Assembly (NCBI GenBank): GCA_009792885.1
Contig: WMCF01000111.1
Coordinates: forward strand, 34,612-98,611
From: Eremophila alpestris peregrina
Taxonomy: Eukaryota > Chordata > Aves > Passeriformes > Alaudidae
Direction of reading: 5' to 3'
Length of the DNA stretch: 64,000 bases
The notes under the pieces are model-generated. The model was not told where the DNA came from. It worked only from the letters and a program-made list of their open reading frames with translations, and did not search any database. Below are positions 35,433-47,100 of the stretch, one piece after another; position 1 is the first letter of the stretch; every line of letters starts with the position of its first letter. A program made the position numbers and the translations under genes.

Positions 35433-35744
35433 GTGAGTCCCGGCCCTTTCCCGTGCCCGTTCCCTTCCCCTTCTCATCCCCGTTCCCCTTCCTCTTCCCT
35501 TGTCCCCGTCCTCTGTCCCCTGCCCGAGCCACCCCCTCCGCCGGCGGGGCCGCCCTCGTCCTGCCCTGCGCTGCACTGCCCCATGTTCATATAGGGATAT
35601 CTGTGGATATGTACGCCTGTGTGTGCATATTTCTATTGCTGTGTTATGTGTCTGTAGGTGCAGCCATAGCGGTCAGTAGCGGGACTGCGGCTTCCAGCGC
35701 TGCCCCCGCTGCTGCCCTGGAGCCCCGGGAGAAGGGAAATGCTC

Positions 35745-36210
35745 CCAGGGCTGGAGCCCCTCTGCTCTGGAGCCAGGCTGGGAGAGCTGCGGGTGCTCCN
35801 NNNNNNNNNNNNNNNNNNNNNNNNNNNNNNNNNNNNNNNNNNNNNNNNNNNNNNNNNNNNNNNNNNNNNNNNNNNNNNNNNNNNNNNNNNNNNNNNNNNN
35901 NNNNNNNNNNNNNNNNNNNNNNNNNNNNNNNNNNNNNNNNNNNNNNNNNNNNNNNNNNNNNNNNNNNNNNNNNNNNNNNNNNNNNNNNNNNNNNNNNNNN
36001 NNNNNNNNNNNNNNNNNNNNNNNNNNNNNNNNNNNNNNNNNNNNNNNNNNNNNNNNNNNNNNNNNNNNNNNNNNNNNNNNNNNNNNNNNNNNNNNNNNNN
36101 NNNNNNNNNNNNNNNNNNNNNNNNGTGGGAGGTGTCCCTGCCCATGGCAGGGGGTGGAATGAGATGAACTTTGAATCCCTTCTCACCCAAACCATTCTGT
36201 GATCTCAGAA
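35745..36210 (+). mobile_element. CR1 LINE interrupted by an assembly gap
   Basis: The left flank (35745-35799, 'ggctgggagagctgcgggtg') resembles an internal CR1 segment and the right flank (36125-36210, 'ggtgtccctgcccatggcag' to 'aaccattctgtgatc') is a CR1 tail in the same orientation. The 325 Ns therefore probably replace the middle of one element. Confidence 0.65.
35800..36124. other. Assembly gap (325 Ns)
   Basis: A run of N. Any frame reported across it is meaningless. Confidence 1.
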
Positions 36211-38090
36211 AAGAAGGGAAAAGCACAAACAAACCAAAAAGTGACAATTTTGCACCCTGACATCATAACTTACTGGGGGGATAAATCCCTTTTCTGTTGC
36301 TCTCCTCTCCAGCCCGGGCACAGGAGTTCTCTTTAGGCTGTTGGCCAAAAGCAGCTGTTTTATCCCCAACCTTTCATACCCTGCTCATTCCCCACACATC
36401 CCCAGGAGATTCCCTCTGCCCTTTGCCTTTGTCAGTGGAAGCACAGGGTGAGGGGTTTCCAGAAGCCCCTCTGAGTGTTCCAGAGGGAGCAAAAGCCCTG
36501 ACAACATTTTGGGATTCACCAACATCCCCCCTGCATGGGGCTGAGCCCCTGGGGTGGGTGGCATCCCTCTGGGAATGTTCTTACCCAGGTGTTCAGTGAT
36601 GCTCACCTGTGACATTTAGAGGCATTTCCATGCCTGAGCAGCTCCTCAAAGGGCATTCCCAGCCTGCAGGGTGCAGCTCCAAAAATCCCTGGCTCCTTGG
36701 AGCTGCTGGAAGTGAAAATTCTGGAGAGACCTGCCCAGAGGTGGGCAGGAGTTTGGCTGTGTTGGGATGTGAGGTGGGAGGGGGAAGGAAGGAAGGCCGA
36801 TTGCTCAAGGTGAAGAGAGGCAAATCCAGGGAAGGTGTGGGTGGAGCTGGAAGAGAACTGGGCTGGAAACTGGAAAGATCACAAAGATTTGGGCTTGGGG
36901 GTGGGCGAAATCATGGAAAAAAACACCTGGAGCAGCCCTTGAGGGTGCTTGGAACTGTCTTGTCCCATCCCAGCCTCGCTCCTCTGTGCTCTTCTCTTTT
37001 TTCTGCTGGATTTGGAGCAAAGGAGGAGAGAAGCCATCTCTCCAGTGCCTGCATTCCCAAATGTGTCACAGCTCCAATCCCTGCAGGATATTCTTAGCAG
37101 CACGCGGCGCTCGCCTTCGGAGCCTTCACCGGGGCTTTGATTCCCTGCCTTTGAAGTGGGGCTGTTGTTGCTGGGAGAGGTTCTGGGAGCAGCAGTGCTG
37201 GATTTCCTGGGGAGTATCACCTTTCACAGCAGAGAGGAGTTGGTTTGTATCAATAAGCTGGGTTTTGGTAGCAGGAAAATAGGTAAAGGCACTCAGGAGT
37301 CGAGTCAGACAGGGAAACTGCTGGGAAAGCCTCGCCTGGATAAACCTCCTCTTGTGCAAGATGATTTTTGGAGCTTGATCCAGCCCCTCTTAATGGTCCA
37401 AGCTCTGTGAGGTGCTGGAGGAGGAGGAGTTGGAGGGGGTTTCTCCTTCCCCCAGGCAGGTGCAGTCTGAGCCTTGTCCCCTGTCTCCTGCATCTGTCAC
37501 CTGCAGCCACTTCAGGCTGGGCACCACAGCCAGCAGAGTCAGGAATCATCATTTTATCGGGCATTCCTTTGAGCTGAACAGGAGAGCTTTGGGATCCAGC
37601 TCTTGGCTCAGGTCTTCCTGTCCAGCTTCTGAGGAGGCTTTTCCTTTCCCTGCCCCCAGGGGCAGAGTCTCTCCTGCCTGGCACAATTTGGATTCTCATG
37701 CTGGGATGGGACAGTCACAGCAATGGAACAGCCTGGGGTCTGTGGGACAGAGCCTGATCTGCTCCTGGGACTGCCTCAGGGTGTTTGGAGATACAGACAA
37801 GGTGCCCAGTGGGCTCTTGAGCAGCTCACAGTATTTACTGATCATCCTAAAACGCAGTGGCCTCTCTTGTACCCTCCTCCTTGCACGGCTCTCTCCACAA
37901 ATCCACATTTCAGTTTGCCTTTCCTTCCCCCCAGCCCCCCCAGAGCCTCTGGGTCTCCAGCCCAGTTGGTTTTTTCACCTCTCTGCTGGGGTGGTTTCTG
38001 CTCCAGCAGCTTCTCCCCCCTCTTTGGCTGGTGTTTGCTGCCTCCAAGCTCCGTCCATGGAGCAGAGGATGTGAGATGTCCTCATCTGCT
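36211..38090 (+). other. 5' UTR intron of UBOX5/FASTKD5, no exon recognised
   Basis: Unique sequence without clear coding exons. If the shared first exon at 35432 is right, this is intronic. Confidence 0.4.
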
Positions 38091-38094
38091 TCAG

Positions 38095-38212
38095 TGGGTT
38101 GCTCAGAGAAGCAGTGAATGCCCCATCTCTGGGAGTGTCCAAGACCAGGCTGAACAGGGCTTGGAGCACCCTGGGATGGTGGAAGGTGTCCCTGGATCAT
38201 GGGAGGTGTAGA
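38095..38212 (+). mobile_element. CR1 LINE 3' scrap
   Basis: 'gtgtccaagaccaggctgaa' and 'gagcaccctgggatggtgga' are CR1 end blocks. The terminal tail is missing. Confidence 0.7.
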
Positions 38213-39533
38213 GATCCTCATACACCAAAAACATCCAATTTATGCTCAGCCAGAGCTGCACGTGAGTCCCATCCCACTGTCCTGCTCACACACCCCAAAC
38301 CCACCTCTTCTGCCCCAAAGTGCCCATTTTGCTGCTGCAAAACTGAGTCTGCCTGCACTGATCCCACATCTTGCTCCATCCCTGATCAGGAATCCGTGGA
38401 CACAAGCAGAGCTCCGAGGGTTGTCCCTGAGGATTCATTTCCCCATGGGGAGCACAAAGTCCGTTGCAGTGGCAGCATCTCTGCCAGCCTTTGGCTTTCC
38501 TGGTTGCCCAGTTGAGGGATTTCCAGGAAGTGGATAACACCTGTGTGATGGAGATTTGGGTGGGATAAGGATTTGGGAGAAGAATCTGACCTGGTGCTTT
38601 GTTTTTTTGAAGCAGCATCTGAATCGTGGTAACCAGGGCTGCTTTGGCAGCCAGTGCAGGCTGGCAGCACCCAGCTGGACTCCTACGGATTTCTCATCCT
38701 CACCCTCCGAGCTGGAGCTGCTTCAGGCAGGAATTAGGAAGGCACCAGCCATTTTTAAGCCTCCTGTACCCTAAAACTCTGTGAAATGCTCTCAAATCTG
38801 AACCTTAAAGCTCTGTTCCCCCTGGTTCTCAGCCAGCATCACGTAATGATTTGTGTTACTTTTCCCCTGCTCTTCCCCCACTTAATTCTGGCCACATTTC
38901 TTCATTCCTCCAGCCTCCATCTGCAGGTTCTGGGCCAGTTTCCACTCTCTGCACTGGTTCTGTGGAGATTTTGCTCCACATCCTGTCTCCTCTACAAAGG
39001 GCAGTGTGGCACCCTGGATATTTGGACAACTCCTCAGGTGGTGGTCAGTGACTGAGACCACGATGACCAAAGCAGCAGAATGCTCTGTCTGAACACATGA
39101 AGCCTCTTGAAGCTGCAGCTCTTCTGCAAAAACACTTTTTTCCCCCCCCACATTGTTCAGAATGAAAGAAAAGCAGCTCGAGTTTCTTAAAAATGAAAAA
39201 ACAATGATTTTTTTTTTCCCCTTAACTCTCCTGGTCTGTGCCAGGTTTCTTGTGTCTGCTGAGTAGCAGGTCATGCCTGGCTGCCTGCTACTCCAATCCC
39301 AGGTCACCTGGGTGCTTGTCCTGAGCTGCCTTTGCATGAGGTGACATTCCCTAGTGGCTTTGCAGGGACCCAGCTGCCCTGGCCAGGGGAGGCCCCGGCG
39401 CCGCCTCCCTTTGGGTAGCGTAAAGGATGGATTGATTAAAGCCTGCTGCCTGTGAGCTGGAGGCCACTGACTCTCCGTCTGCCCTTTTTGCAGTACCTGG
39501 AAGCAGTTCTGAGCCCCCACTAAGTTGAGATCC

Positions 39534-41927
39534 ATGGCTACGGTGCTAATGTGCCGAAGATTGCCCAGGCTGGGCAGGGTGACAGCGTTTTCCACCGCGG
39601 CCGAGCGTGGGAGCAGCAAAAGCAAGAAGAAGAAGCAAGATAAGGCAGGAGCAGCCAAGGCTGGGACTGAACCCGGGGCTACAATCCAGCTGCTGAAGCC
39701 ACAGGACTACAGAGTGCTGTATAATCCAGCTGCCTATGCCAAAGGCGGGGCTGGCTCCCGGCAGCACGTGGATAGGGACAGCAGCCAGTCCCTCGGTGAC
39801 ACGTTCACCGGCCCTGGCACCGTGCAGGCTCCGCAGGCATTCCCCACTGCCTCTTCCCAAGCTTTGTCACCTGGCAGGAATGCCCTGCCCAAGCCCAAGC
39901 CCAACACGCTCCTGGAGCAGACCATCCTGGCCACGCTGTACAAGGAGGAGGCGGAGAAGGAAGAGCAGGAAATGTACAACTCCAAGGAGGACCCGCGCAT
40001 GTTCCAGAAGGGGAGGCCTGAGTACAGATCTCTCAGCTGTGACAGCGCTGAGCCAGCAGAGACCCTCCCTGCAGAGGAAGGGGACTCCATTTTACAGAGT
40101 GTGGCCGGCTGTGAGGGCAGCCCGGCAGTTCTCAGGGATTATTTCCTCAAGCTGAGCCGTCTGCCAGCGGAGCGCCGCGCGGCACTGGCATCCCATCCCG
40201 GCTTCAGTGCCCTGTGTCACCGGGCTGTCGTGGCCATCAGGCTGTTCAGCACCCCAGAGCTCATCCAGGTTTTAAAGGCTTGTGTCCCTCTGGCAGTGCC
40301 GGCCTCCCACCCCCTGCTCAACGTGTGCGAGGCCGAGTTCTGCCGCCGGGCGTGGGACATGGGCCTGGAGCAGCTGCTGCTGGTGGCGGATTGCTGGCGC
40401 TGCCTGGACCGCAACGTGCCCTCCTACCTGGGCATCCTGTTCAGCTATGCCAACCTGCACTGGAGGGAGCTCACCTTGCCCCAGTTTGTGCAGCTCCTGT
40501 ACATCATCGGGGAAGGCCGGAGGTCGCCCGCGGACCTGGCGCAGAAGGTGGAGAGCACCATCCTGAAGCACTTGGACGCCTTCACCTTGGAGGAGCTGGG
40601 GGCCATCTGCTTGGGGCTCTTCAAGTCCCTCAGCGGGATTTCTGAGCACGTCATGAGGAGGATTGCGGACAGGGTGTCCCTGCAGATGGAGGACATGAGC
40701 ACCTACGCCCTGGTGAACGTGCTCAAGATGCTGCGCTACACGCGCATGGACCACCTGCCCCTCATGAGGGAGCTGGGCAAGGTGATTCCCGCTCGCATCC
40801 CTGCAACAAACATCCAGGGCATCATGCATATCACTCTCACCTATTCAGCCCTGCACTTCTTTGACGAGGGTGTTCTGGCTGCCGTAGCCACCTCGTTGCC
40901 TTCCAAGGTGTCCTACTGCCGGAGCAAGGACGCTGCCAAATTCCTGTGGTCCTTTGGGTGCCTGGACTATGAGCCTCCCAACGAGGAGGAGTTTTACTCC
41001 AGCCTCATAAAGCAACTGCATGCAAAACTCCATGAGTTCAGCAAGTTTCCAGAGCATCTCCTTACTGCTCTGCTTGGCCTGGCGTTTGTCAAACGCTTCC
41101 CAGAGGAGCTGATAGACTTTGCTTTGAGGGAGGAGTTTGTCCAGAAAACCAGAGGTAGCAAATATGAGCTCAGCAAGGACCTGTTCACCCTTGGCAAGAG
41201 CGTTGAAATCGAGTGCCCTACCTACCAAGGCAGCCGCCTCCCACCTCAGCTCTATCAGGAGTTCACTGAGATGGTCTCAATCTTTGCAGAGCGGGAAATC
41301 TACGTCAGGCCTGAAATCGTGGAAGCCACATCCCTCCTGGAGAGCATGTTGGGAGGCCCCGAGTACGTGAAGAACCACATGATCCTGCCCCACACCAGGT
41401 CCAGTGACCTGGAGGTGCGTCTGGCCGCTGATGGACAGCCCATCCCTTTCAACTTCAAGGATCCCGTGGCAGCCAAGAAGCTGAGAGACATGGGAGTCAG
41501 TCTGACTGATGATTTAATGTCTCAGCTCATACAGGGGAGAGCTCACAACCAGAGTCCCACAGCGGTGGGAAGCGAAGCCGGAATTCCCAGCCAGGAGCTG
41601 GGAGGGGACGCTGCAGGAACACCGTGCTTGGGCAGAGCCCTTCCTGCAGGTTCCACGTGCCAGGCTGAGCCTGGAGCAGGGCGTTGGCAGCCTCAGGAGG
41701 TGAGGCTGGCACTGCAGGTGTCCAACAGGAACCACTTCTGCTACAGCTCCCGGCGGCTGCTGGGGCTGCACTGCCTGAAGCGGCGGCAGCTGCGGCTGCT
41801 GGGCTACACCGTGGTGGAGATCCCCTTCTGGGAGTGGTTCCCTCTGCTCAAGCGCACGCGCTCCGAGAAGCTCAGCTACCTGCACTACAAGGTGTTCTGC
41901 CCTGCACTGCTCCCCAGGGCTGCCTAG
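39534..41927 (+). CDS. FASTKD5: FASTKD5, mitochondrial RNA-processing protein (single coding exon)
   Basis: An uninterrupted frame of 797 codons. The ATG at 39534 (context GATCCATGGC) is chosen; the frame extends three codons upstream only through a TTG. The N-terminus (MATVLMCRRLPRLGRVTAFS) is Arg-rich and free of acidic residues, as expected for mitochondrial import. FAST-type leucine-rich helical repeats fill about residues 200-560. The block ESMLGGPEYVKNHMILPHTR (about 605-624) is a hallmark of FASTKD5. The C-terminal RAP domain (about 727-787) carries NRNHFCYSSRRLLGLHCLKR. Known role of the family member: mitochondrial RNA granules, maturing non-tRNA-flanked transcripts such as COX1 mRNA. 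Upstream is a 5' UTR acceptor (TTTTTGCAG ending 39493). It lies inside the first intron of UBOX5. Confidence 0.96.
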   Translation: MATVLMCRRLPRLGRVTAFSTAAERGSSKSKKKKQDKAGAAKAGTEPGATIQLLKPQDYRVLYNPAAYAKGGAGSRQHVDRDSSQSLGDTFTGPGTVQAPQAFPTASSQALSPGRNALPKPKPNTLLEQTILATLYKEEAEKEEQEMYNSKEDPRMFQKGRPEYRSLSCDSAEPAETLPAEEGDSILQSVAGCEGSPAVLRDYFLKLSRLPAERRAALASHPGFSALCHRAVVAIRLFSTPELIQVLKACVPLAVPASHPLLNVCEAEFCRRAWDMGLEQLLLVADCWRCLDRNVPSYLGILFSYANLHWRELTLPQFVQLLYIIGEGRRSPADLAQKVESTILKHLDAFTLEELGAICLGLFKSLSGISEHVMRRIADRVSLQMEDMSTYALVNVLKMLRYTRMDHLPLMRELGKVIPARIPATNIQGIMHITLTYSALHFFDEGVLAAVATSLPSKVSYCRSKDAAKFLWSFGCLDYEPPNEEEFYSSLIKQLHAKLHEFSKFPEHLLTALLGLAFVKRFPEELIDFALREEFVQKTRGSKYELSKDLFTLGKSVEIECPTYQGSRLPPQLYQEFTEMVSIFAEREIYVRPEIVEATSLLESMLGGPEYVKNHMILPHTRSSDLEVRLAADGQPIPFNFKDPVAAKKLRDMGVSLTDDLMSQLIQGRAHNQSPTAVGSEAGIPSQELGGDAAGTPCLGRALPAGSTCQAEPGAGRWQPQEVRLALQVSNRNHFCYSSRRLLGLHCLKRRQLRLLGYTVVEIPFWEWFPLLKRTRSEKLSYLHYKVFCPALLPRAA

Positions 41928-42095
41928 TGGGGGCAAGGCTTTGCCCAGAGCCTCCCCCAGGGCACCTCCGTGGCTGGGGACTGGGTAAAATGGTTTGGTT
42001 TGGTTTTTGGCAGGTGCTCAGTGTGGCTGTTCCTGCTCTGGTGACATCTGTACTTCCCCTGCTCTCCTTTTGTACCTTCAAATGCTTCCATCACA

Positions 42096-42101
42096 AATAA
42101 A
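42096..42101 (+). terminator. FASTKD5 poly(A) signal
   Basis: AATAAA 169 bp after the stop codon, followed by a T-rich stretch (GCATTTTTCTCTGTCGTTGC). It gives a short 3' UTR. Confidence 0.75.
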
Positions 42102-42114
42102 ACCTGCCAGTGAT

Positions 42115-44187
42115 GCATTTTTCTCTGTCGTTGCTTCTCTCTCGGCCCTGAACGAGAGTGGTTGGGTTTGGTGCCTCTGTGGGAGCAGGAGCAGAGGATG
42201 TTTAGCCATGAGGCTGAGCTGGGTGCCAGGAGCACACCCAGCTGTTTCCTCCTGTTCCCATCCCCATGTGGCTGGGGCTGAGGGCACAGCCTGGGCTTCT
42301 CCTTTAGGTTGGGATGTGGATACTGACTGGCACTGAGGGATGAGGTGCTCCGACCTCAGGACACTCCTTTCATGCTCCAAGGACTTTATTTGGTGTCCAT
42401 CATGCACATTCCTTATGGCAGCAGCTCCATAGTCCCACACAGGACACCAGGAAGAGTTGTGGTGACAAACTCCAGACAGTCTGGTTTAAAATTCCTTGTC
42501 CAGAACCACTGGGGATTTTTTTCAAGTCTGTGTTTTGCTGCCTCACTCCAAAGATTTTTGTTCACCTGAGGGAATAAACTTCCTCACACTGAAGAGAGAG
42601 GAGAAAAAAAAACCACAGCCATGGGGCAAAAGCAACTCAGTGACTCAGCTTTTGCCATGAGATTTGTAGCAGAGTCTTGCAGCAGAAGGGAGTGCAGTGA
42701 CTTGGAAATGCAGAATAATCCATTTTCATATTGAGGCATTGAGACTGGAAAAATGAACCTGAGTTCTTTATCTCAGGGTCACAAACAGCTGGGAGAAAAT
42801 GCTATAAAATACAGGTATTCCAGGAGAAAGAGGAGAGCTAGAACAGGGGGATAGGAGAGATAGAACAGGGGGAGAATCTTGAGTTTTCCCAAGGAAGGGA
42901 GCAAGGACAGTTGGTTTGCCACTTTTCACAGCACCAGTGCTGAGGGCCAAGTGAATTTACCACTTGGTAAATCCATTTGGGTTCAAAATGAGCCCAAAAA
43001 GAACAGTTTTGAGGCACAACCTGCAGCTGAATCAGTCTACTACAAGATGTGAGTGCCAAAAGTCAGACCAGTTTAAACAGTTCCTCCCCTGGCAGCCCAA
43101 TTCTGGAAACCTCTCAGACTCAGCCAGGAAAGTCGTGTTGGAGGAGAGTTGCTGTGTGCTTGTCCTGCTCCTTGAGGAGCAGCAATTGCTCCTGCTGGCT
43201 GCCACACCAAATTTTGGGGTAGAGGTGCTGCTCACCTGGCTGTTCCTCTTGCAAGCTTCACACCTGCTTCATTCAAGGCATTGTAACCAAGCTCTGCTGG
43301 TGTGAACTCCGTGTTGGGTTTGATCCGTGGGATTTGTGCCTGGAATTCCACCTTCCTCCTCCCTGCTGCAGCACAGGGAGCTCATTAACTCTGCCTTCCC
43401 AACGTGCCCCAGAAGGCCAATTTCATTTGGGCTGAACCAGCAGATCAGTGGGAAATCATTAAAGAGCTGCTTGTTCTTGAAGGAGGTAGCAAGTCCCTGA
43501 TTTGCAAGGTTTGCCCAGGGCAGTGACATTTTAAAGCTGGGGTTAACAGGAGGTTAAAGCTCTCACCTCACAGATAATTTCATTCTTAAAAGGGATGTGA
43601 GAGAGCCAATTCCAGTCATTTTTAATTTTTTTTTTCAATGGGAAATAAGGTGTGTTCACTTGAGTTTCTTTAATGAATGCTGGCAGAAGAATTTGGTGTT
43701 CAGATCCCAGACATTTCCCTCAGAGCTGTTCCGTGCCCTCTGCTCCCTTGGAGTTATTTAACACCAATTATTAATATTTGTGGTTAATCTTGGCTCACTG
43801 TGACAGCCTCCTGTGCTGTGCTGGTGCTTTTCTACCCCTGCAAAACTCCTGCACCTTTGATAAACCTTCAGATCTAATTGCTGCTCTGTTTGTAGGTGGT
43901 TTTAGTTAAAATAAGCATTTTCTCTTTGATTTTTCTCCCCAGGTTCACTAATTAATATTAATGTGATTTTTTTCCTCTCAATTTCATCTCTCCACCACAT
44001 TCATTTGGGTTTGTATTGGCTTCACCTCCTGGATTCAGATCTGAGCTGCATTTTAGGAATTCCCAAGCCTGTAAACTCACCCAAAACACGAGATCCTTTC
44101 ACTGCTCATTGATATTCACTTCATTTTTTAATTTGTTTTTTTTTTCTCCAAGCTGACTCTGATGCTCAGCAAGTGACCTCTCTGCAG
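42115..44187 (+). other. UBOX5 5' intron between FASTKD5 and the first UBOX5 coding exon
   Basis: No coding exon is seen. 43600-44160 is AT-rich with repeated TTAATATT-type motifs and a poly(T) tract. It ends in a short acceptor CTCTCTGCAG at 44187. Confidence 0.45.
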
Positions 44188-44195
44188 CTGCCAAG

Positions 44196-47100
44196 ATGGT
44201 AATAAACGTCTGTCTGCCACAGTTCAAGCCAAGAATTCACTGCAACAAGGTAAAATAGTGATGAGGGGCTTTTGGGGAGTGGGAGGGATGCAGGGATTAA
44301 GTGGGATTGTCCTGAGGGGGAATTTGTTCACTGCTCCTCTGGGATAATCAGCATCACTGCTCTGATGTGGCACACACTGAAAACTGGAGGGAAAAGCCCT
44401 AATTTTGCAGGATCTCATCACCAGACTGCATTTTGTGCTCCCAGGTATAAGATCTTTGACTTGAGATCCATTTTTCCCTGCAATATTCCAGCTTTCCCTC
44501 TGCCCATTGGAATACACAGCTCTTGATAATGTTTGCTGGTGTTACTTCCCAATTATTTCTGGTTTCACTCAGCACATCAGAATCTCTTTAAGAAATTCAG
44601 TTTTCATTCAAATCTATTTTTAATTGTAAGTTTGCACACCAACTCCCCCCAGAATCTAAGGACAGCCTTGGCTTTGTAAATACTGTGCTGCAAAAGCTGG
44701 ATTTTTTTTTTCGTGGAGAGACTCAGCCATGCCACAGAGGTTTGGTGTGATCAAAACCATATTAAACAAGTGGAATAAATATATTTTCCTCGTTTTTATT
44801 TGTCCATTCAGCAAAGGCTGCAGATTTCTCAGGGCCTGGGGCTTCCAGGGAAGGGAATGGGTTGAACCAGCCTGCCCAGGAGCAGAGTAGAGGGTGGGTT
44901 TGGATGTTCCAAACCAGACCCAGCCTGGTGTGATGGATCTCCCTCAGGCATGGGTGGGGAGGCTCCCAGAGGCTGATTAACATCCAGCGTTCCTCTGGGA
45001 TCCTGCCACTGTGATTCCAAGTGCATTTCCACATGGATAAGTAGGCACAAAGAAAATCAGGAGACTCCCACCTGAAAGGAGAGCTGAAAGAGGAGACTCC
45101 CATCTCCCCCACGCTCTGCTCCCAGCCACCCTCTCCTCCTTGATTTAGTTCACTGAGGCAGCCAAAACCACGAATTATCCCTGATTTCCCACTCTTCCAG
45201 CAGATAAATCAGGTGTGACAGAGGTGACAGAGGGTGGAGGAAGAGGGGATGGGAGCACGTGGCTGGAGGAGGGTGGGAGGGTGCAGGGATCTCCTGCCTG
45301 CTCGGAGCTGCACATAAACCTCAGCCATGGCTCCTGGCTGAGAATCCCTGGAAAGTGCTTGTGGAATTGGCTTCCCCTGTCTTTCCTTGCTGCACACTGA
45401 GCCCAGTTTTGTGGTGGCACACAGATCTCTGCCGACGGCTACGAGGTGGAGAACCTGATCTCCGAGGACCTGGCGCGGCGGAACCGCGGCTTCCGCAGCG
45501 AGTACTTCATCAAACCGCCCGTGCACGTCACCATCTCCTTCCCCTTCAACGTCGAGATCTGCAGGGTCAACGTGGACATCTCCTCCGGGGGCTACCAGAC
45601 CTTCTCTGGCCTGGAAGTTTACACCTCTACCTCATGCAACAAAAGCTCGTGGCAGAGCCCCGAGGGGCAGTGCTCGGCTCTGGCCGGGCAGCCCGTGTCG
45701 GACAAGGACACCTTCACCCTGGTGGGCAAAGCCGTCTTAAAAAACCAGAGCAAAGTGACTTTTGGCCACAGGGGCTTCAAGCCGAGGCCTCCCTTCCATC
45801 AGATGGAAAATGTCCTCTCCTACCCCGGCTCGGTGTCCCAAGACCTGTGGAACAAAGGGCCGGCCTCGCTCAGCAACGTGTCCCACCTGAGAATCTGCAT
45901 CACCCACGTGGCCGGCGGGGGCCTGCCCAGCATCAAGAGGCTGGAGGTGTGGGGACAGCCTGCCAAGTCCTGCCCTCAGGAGGTGATCGAGGGCGTCTTC
46001 CAGGTGGCCTCCCAGTTCCTGGCCCAGGACGTGGGCGGCCTCAAGCCGGAGCCCTGGACGCCGATGGAGAGCGACTGCGTCCCCTTCGGCGCCAACGAGC
46101 AGCAGGCCCTGCACAAGCTGGTGGACGTCGTCCAGGACATCCCTGAGGAGTTCCTGGACCCCATCACTCTGGAGATCATGACTTTGCCCATGCTGCTGCC
46201 CTCTGGCAAAGTGATCGACCAGAGCACCCTGGAGAAGTGCAACCGCAGCGAGGCGTCCTGGGGCCGCGTCCCCAGCGACCCCTTCACGGGGGTGGCCTTC
46301 AGCCAGCACTCACAGCCCCTACCTCACCCCACCCTCAAGGCCAGGATAGACCACTTCCTGCTGCAGCACAGCATCCCTGGCACCAACCTGCTGGGGAGGG
46401 CTCACGCCTCGGAGAGCCTGGTGCCCTCCTCCCTCACCATGTGCTCTCTGAAGAGGAAGATGGACTGCATGGATCAGGGCTCCCTGCAGCCACCCTATTT
46501 CTCTGCTACAAACTTACTTGTCACGGCTACCTCAGAGAACAGTGCTAAAAAAATGAAAGCTGACAGTGACTCCTCCCACTCCATCCACATGGACTGTTCC
46601 ACAGGTATGGTGGCTCCCCCAGGTCACCTCTGCTCCTTGAGTGTTGGGACAGCCCAAAACTGGGCTTTTCAAATCAGTGCAAATACCCATCACACCTCTA
46701 AGAGAGCTTTCAGCCTGTGCTTGGCTCTTGTGGTGGAGCTGGGTAATTTCATCCACCTCCCGTGTTCCCTGTTCAGTGCTGTTCCCCTTGAAGTTTGGAT
46801 TTTCCTTTCTCTTCCTTCCATGTGGAGACAATATTTTTGAAGTTCCTTTATCCAGGGGGATTTATTGTACTGCAAAAACAGGTGGTGCAGTGGTGATGGC
46901 AGGGGGAGTCCTGGCTCATCACGAGGAGGGAGGTGGGAAGGAAAGCAGGAATGAGACACAAAACAAGGGAATTGCAGGGAGGAGGGACAGCTCAGCCTGG
47001 GAGAGACTTGCACAGAATTTGCAGGTGGTTAAAGCAGAAAACCTGGGAGAGGCTAAATTAGACTTGTGGCTGCAGGGGGAGGGAATGGGCTTTGATTTTC

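Noticed and set aside
34874..36202. 442-aa plus-strand frame
   Set aside because: It runs through the assembly gap (X residues), a CR1 and the CpG island; not a gene.
39525..39533. Three extra N-terminal codons for FASTKD5
   Set aside because: They would require a TTG start. The ATG at 39534 has a better context and follows a 5' UTR acceptor.
46605..46840. Extension of the UBOX5 frame beyond STG
   Set aside because: The donor ACAG|GTATGG at 46605 and the family alignment show the exon ends there. The rest is intron read-through.
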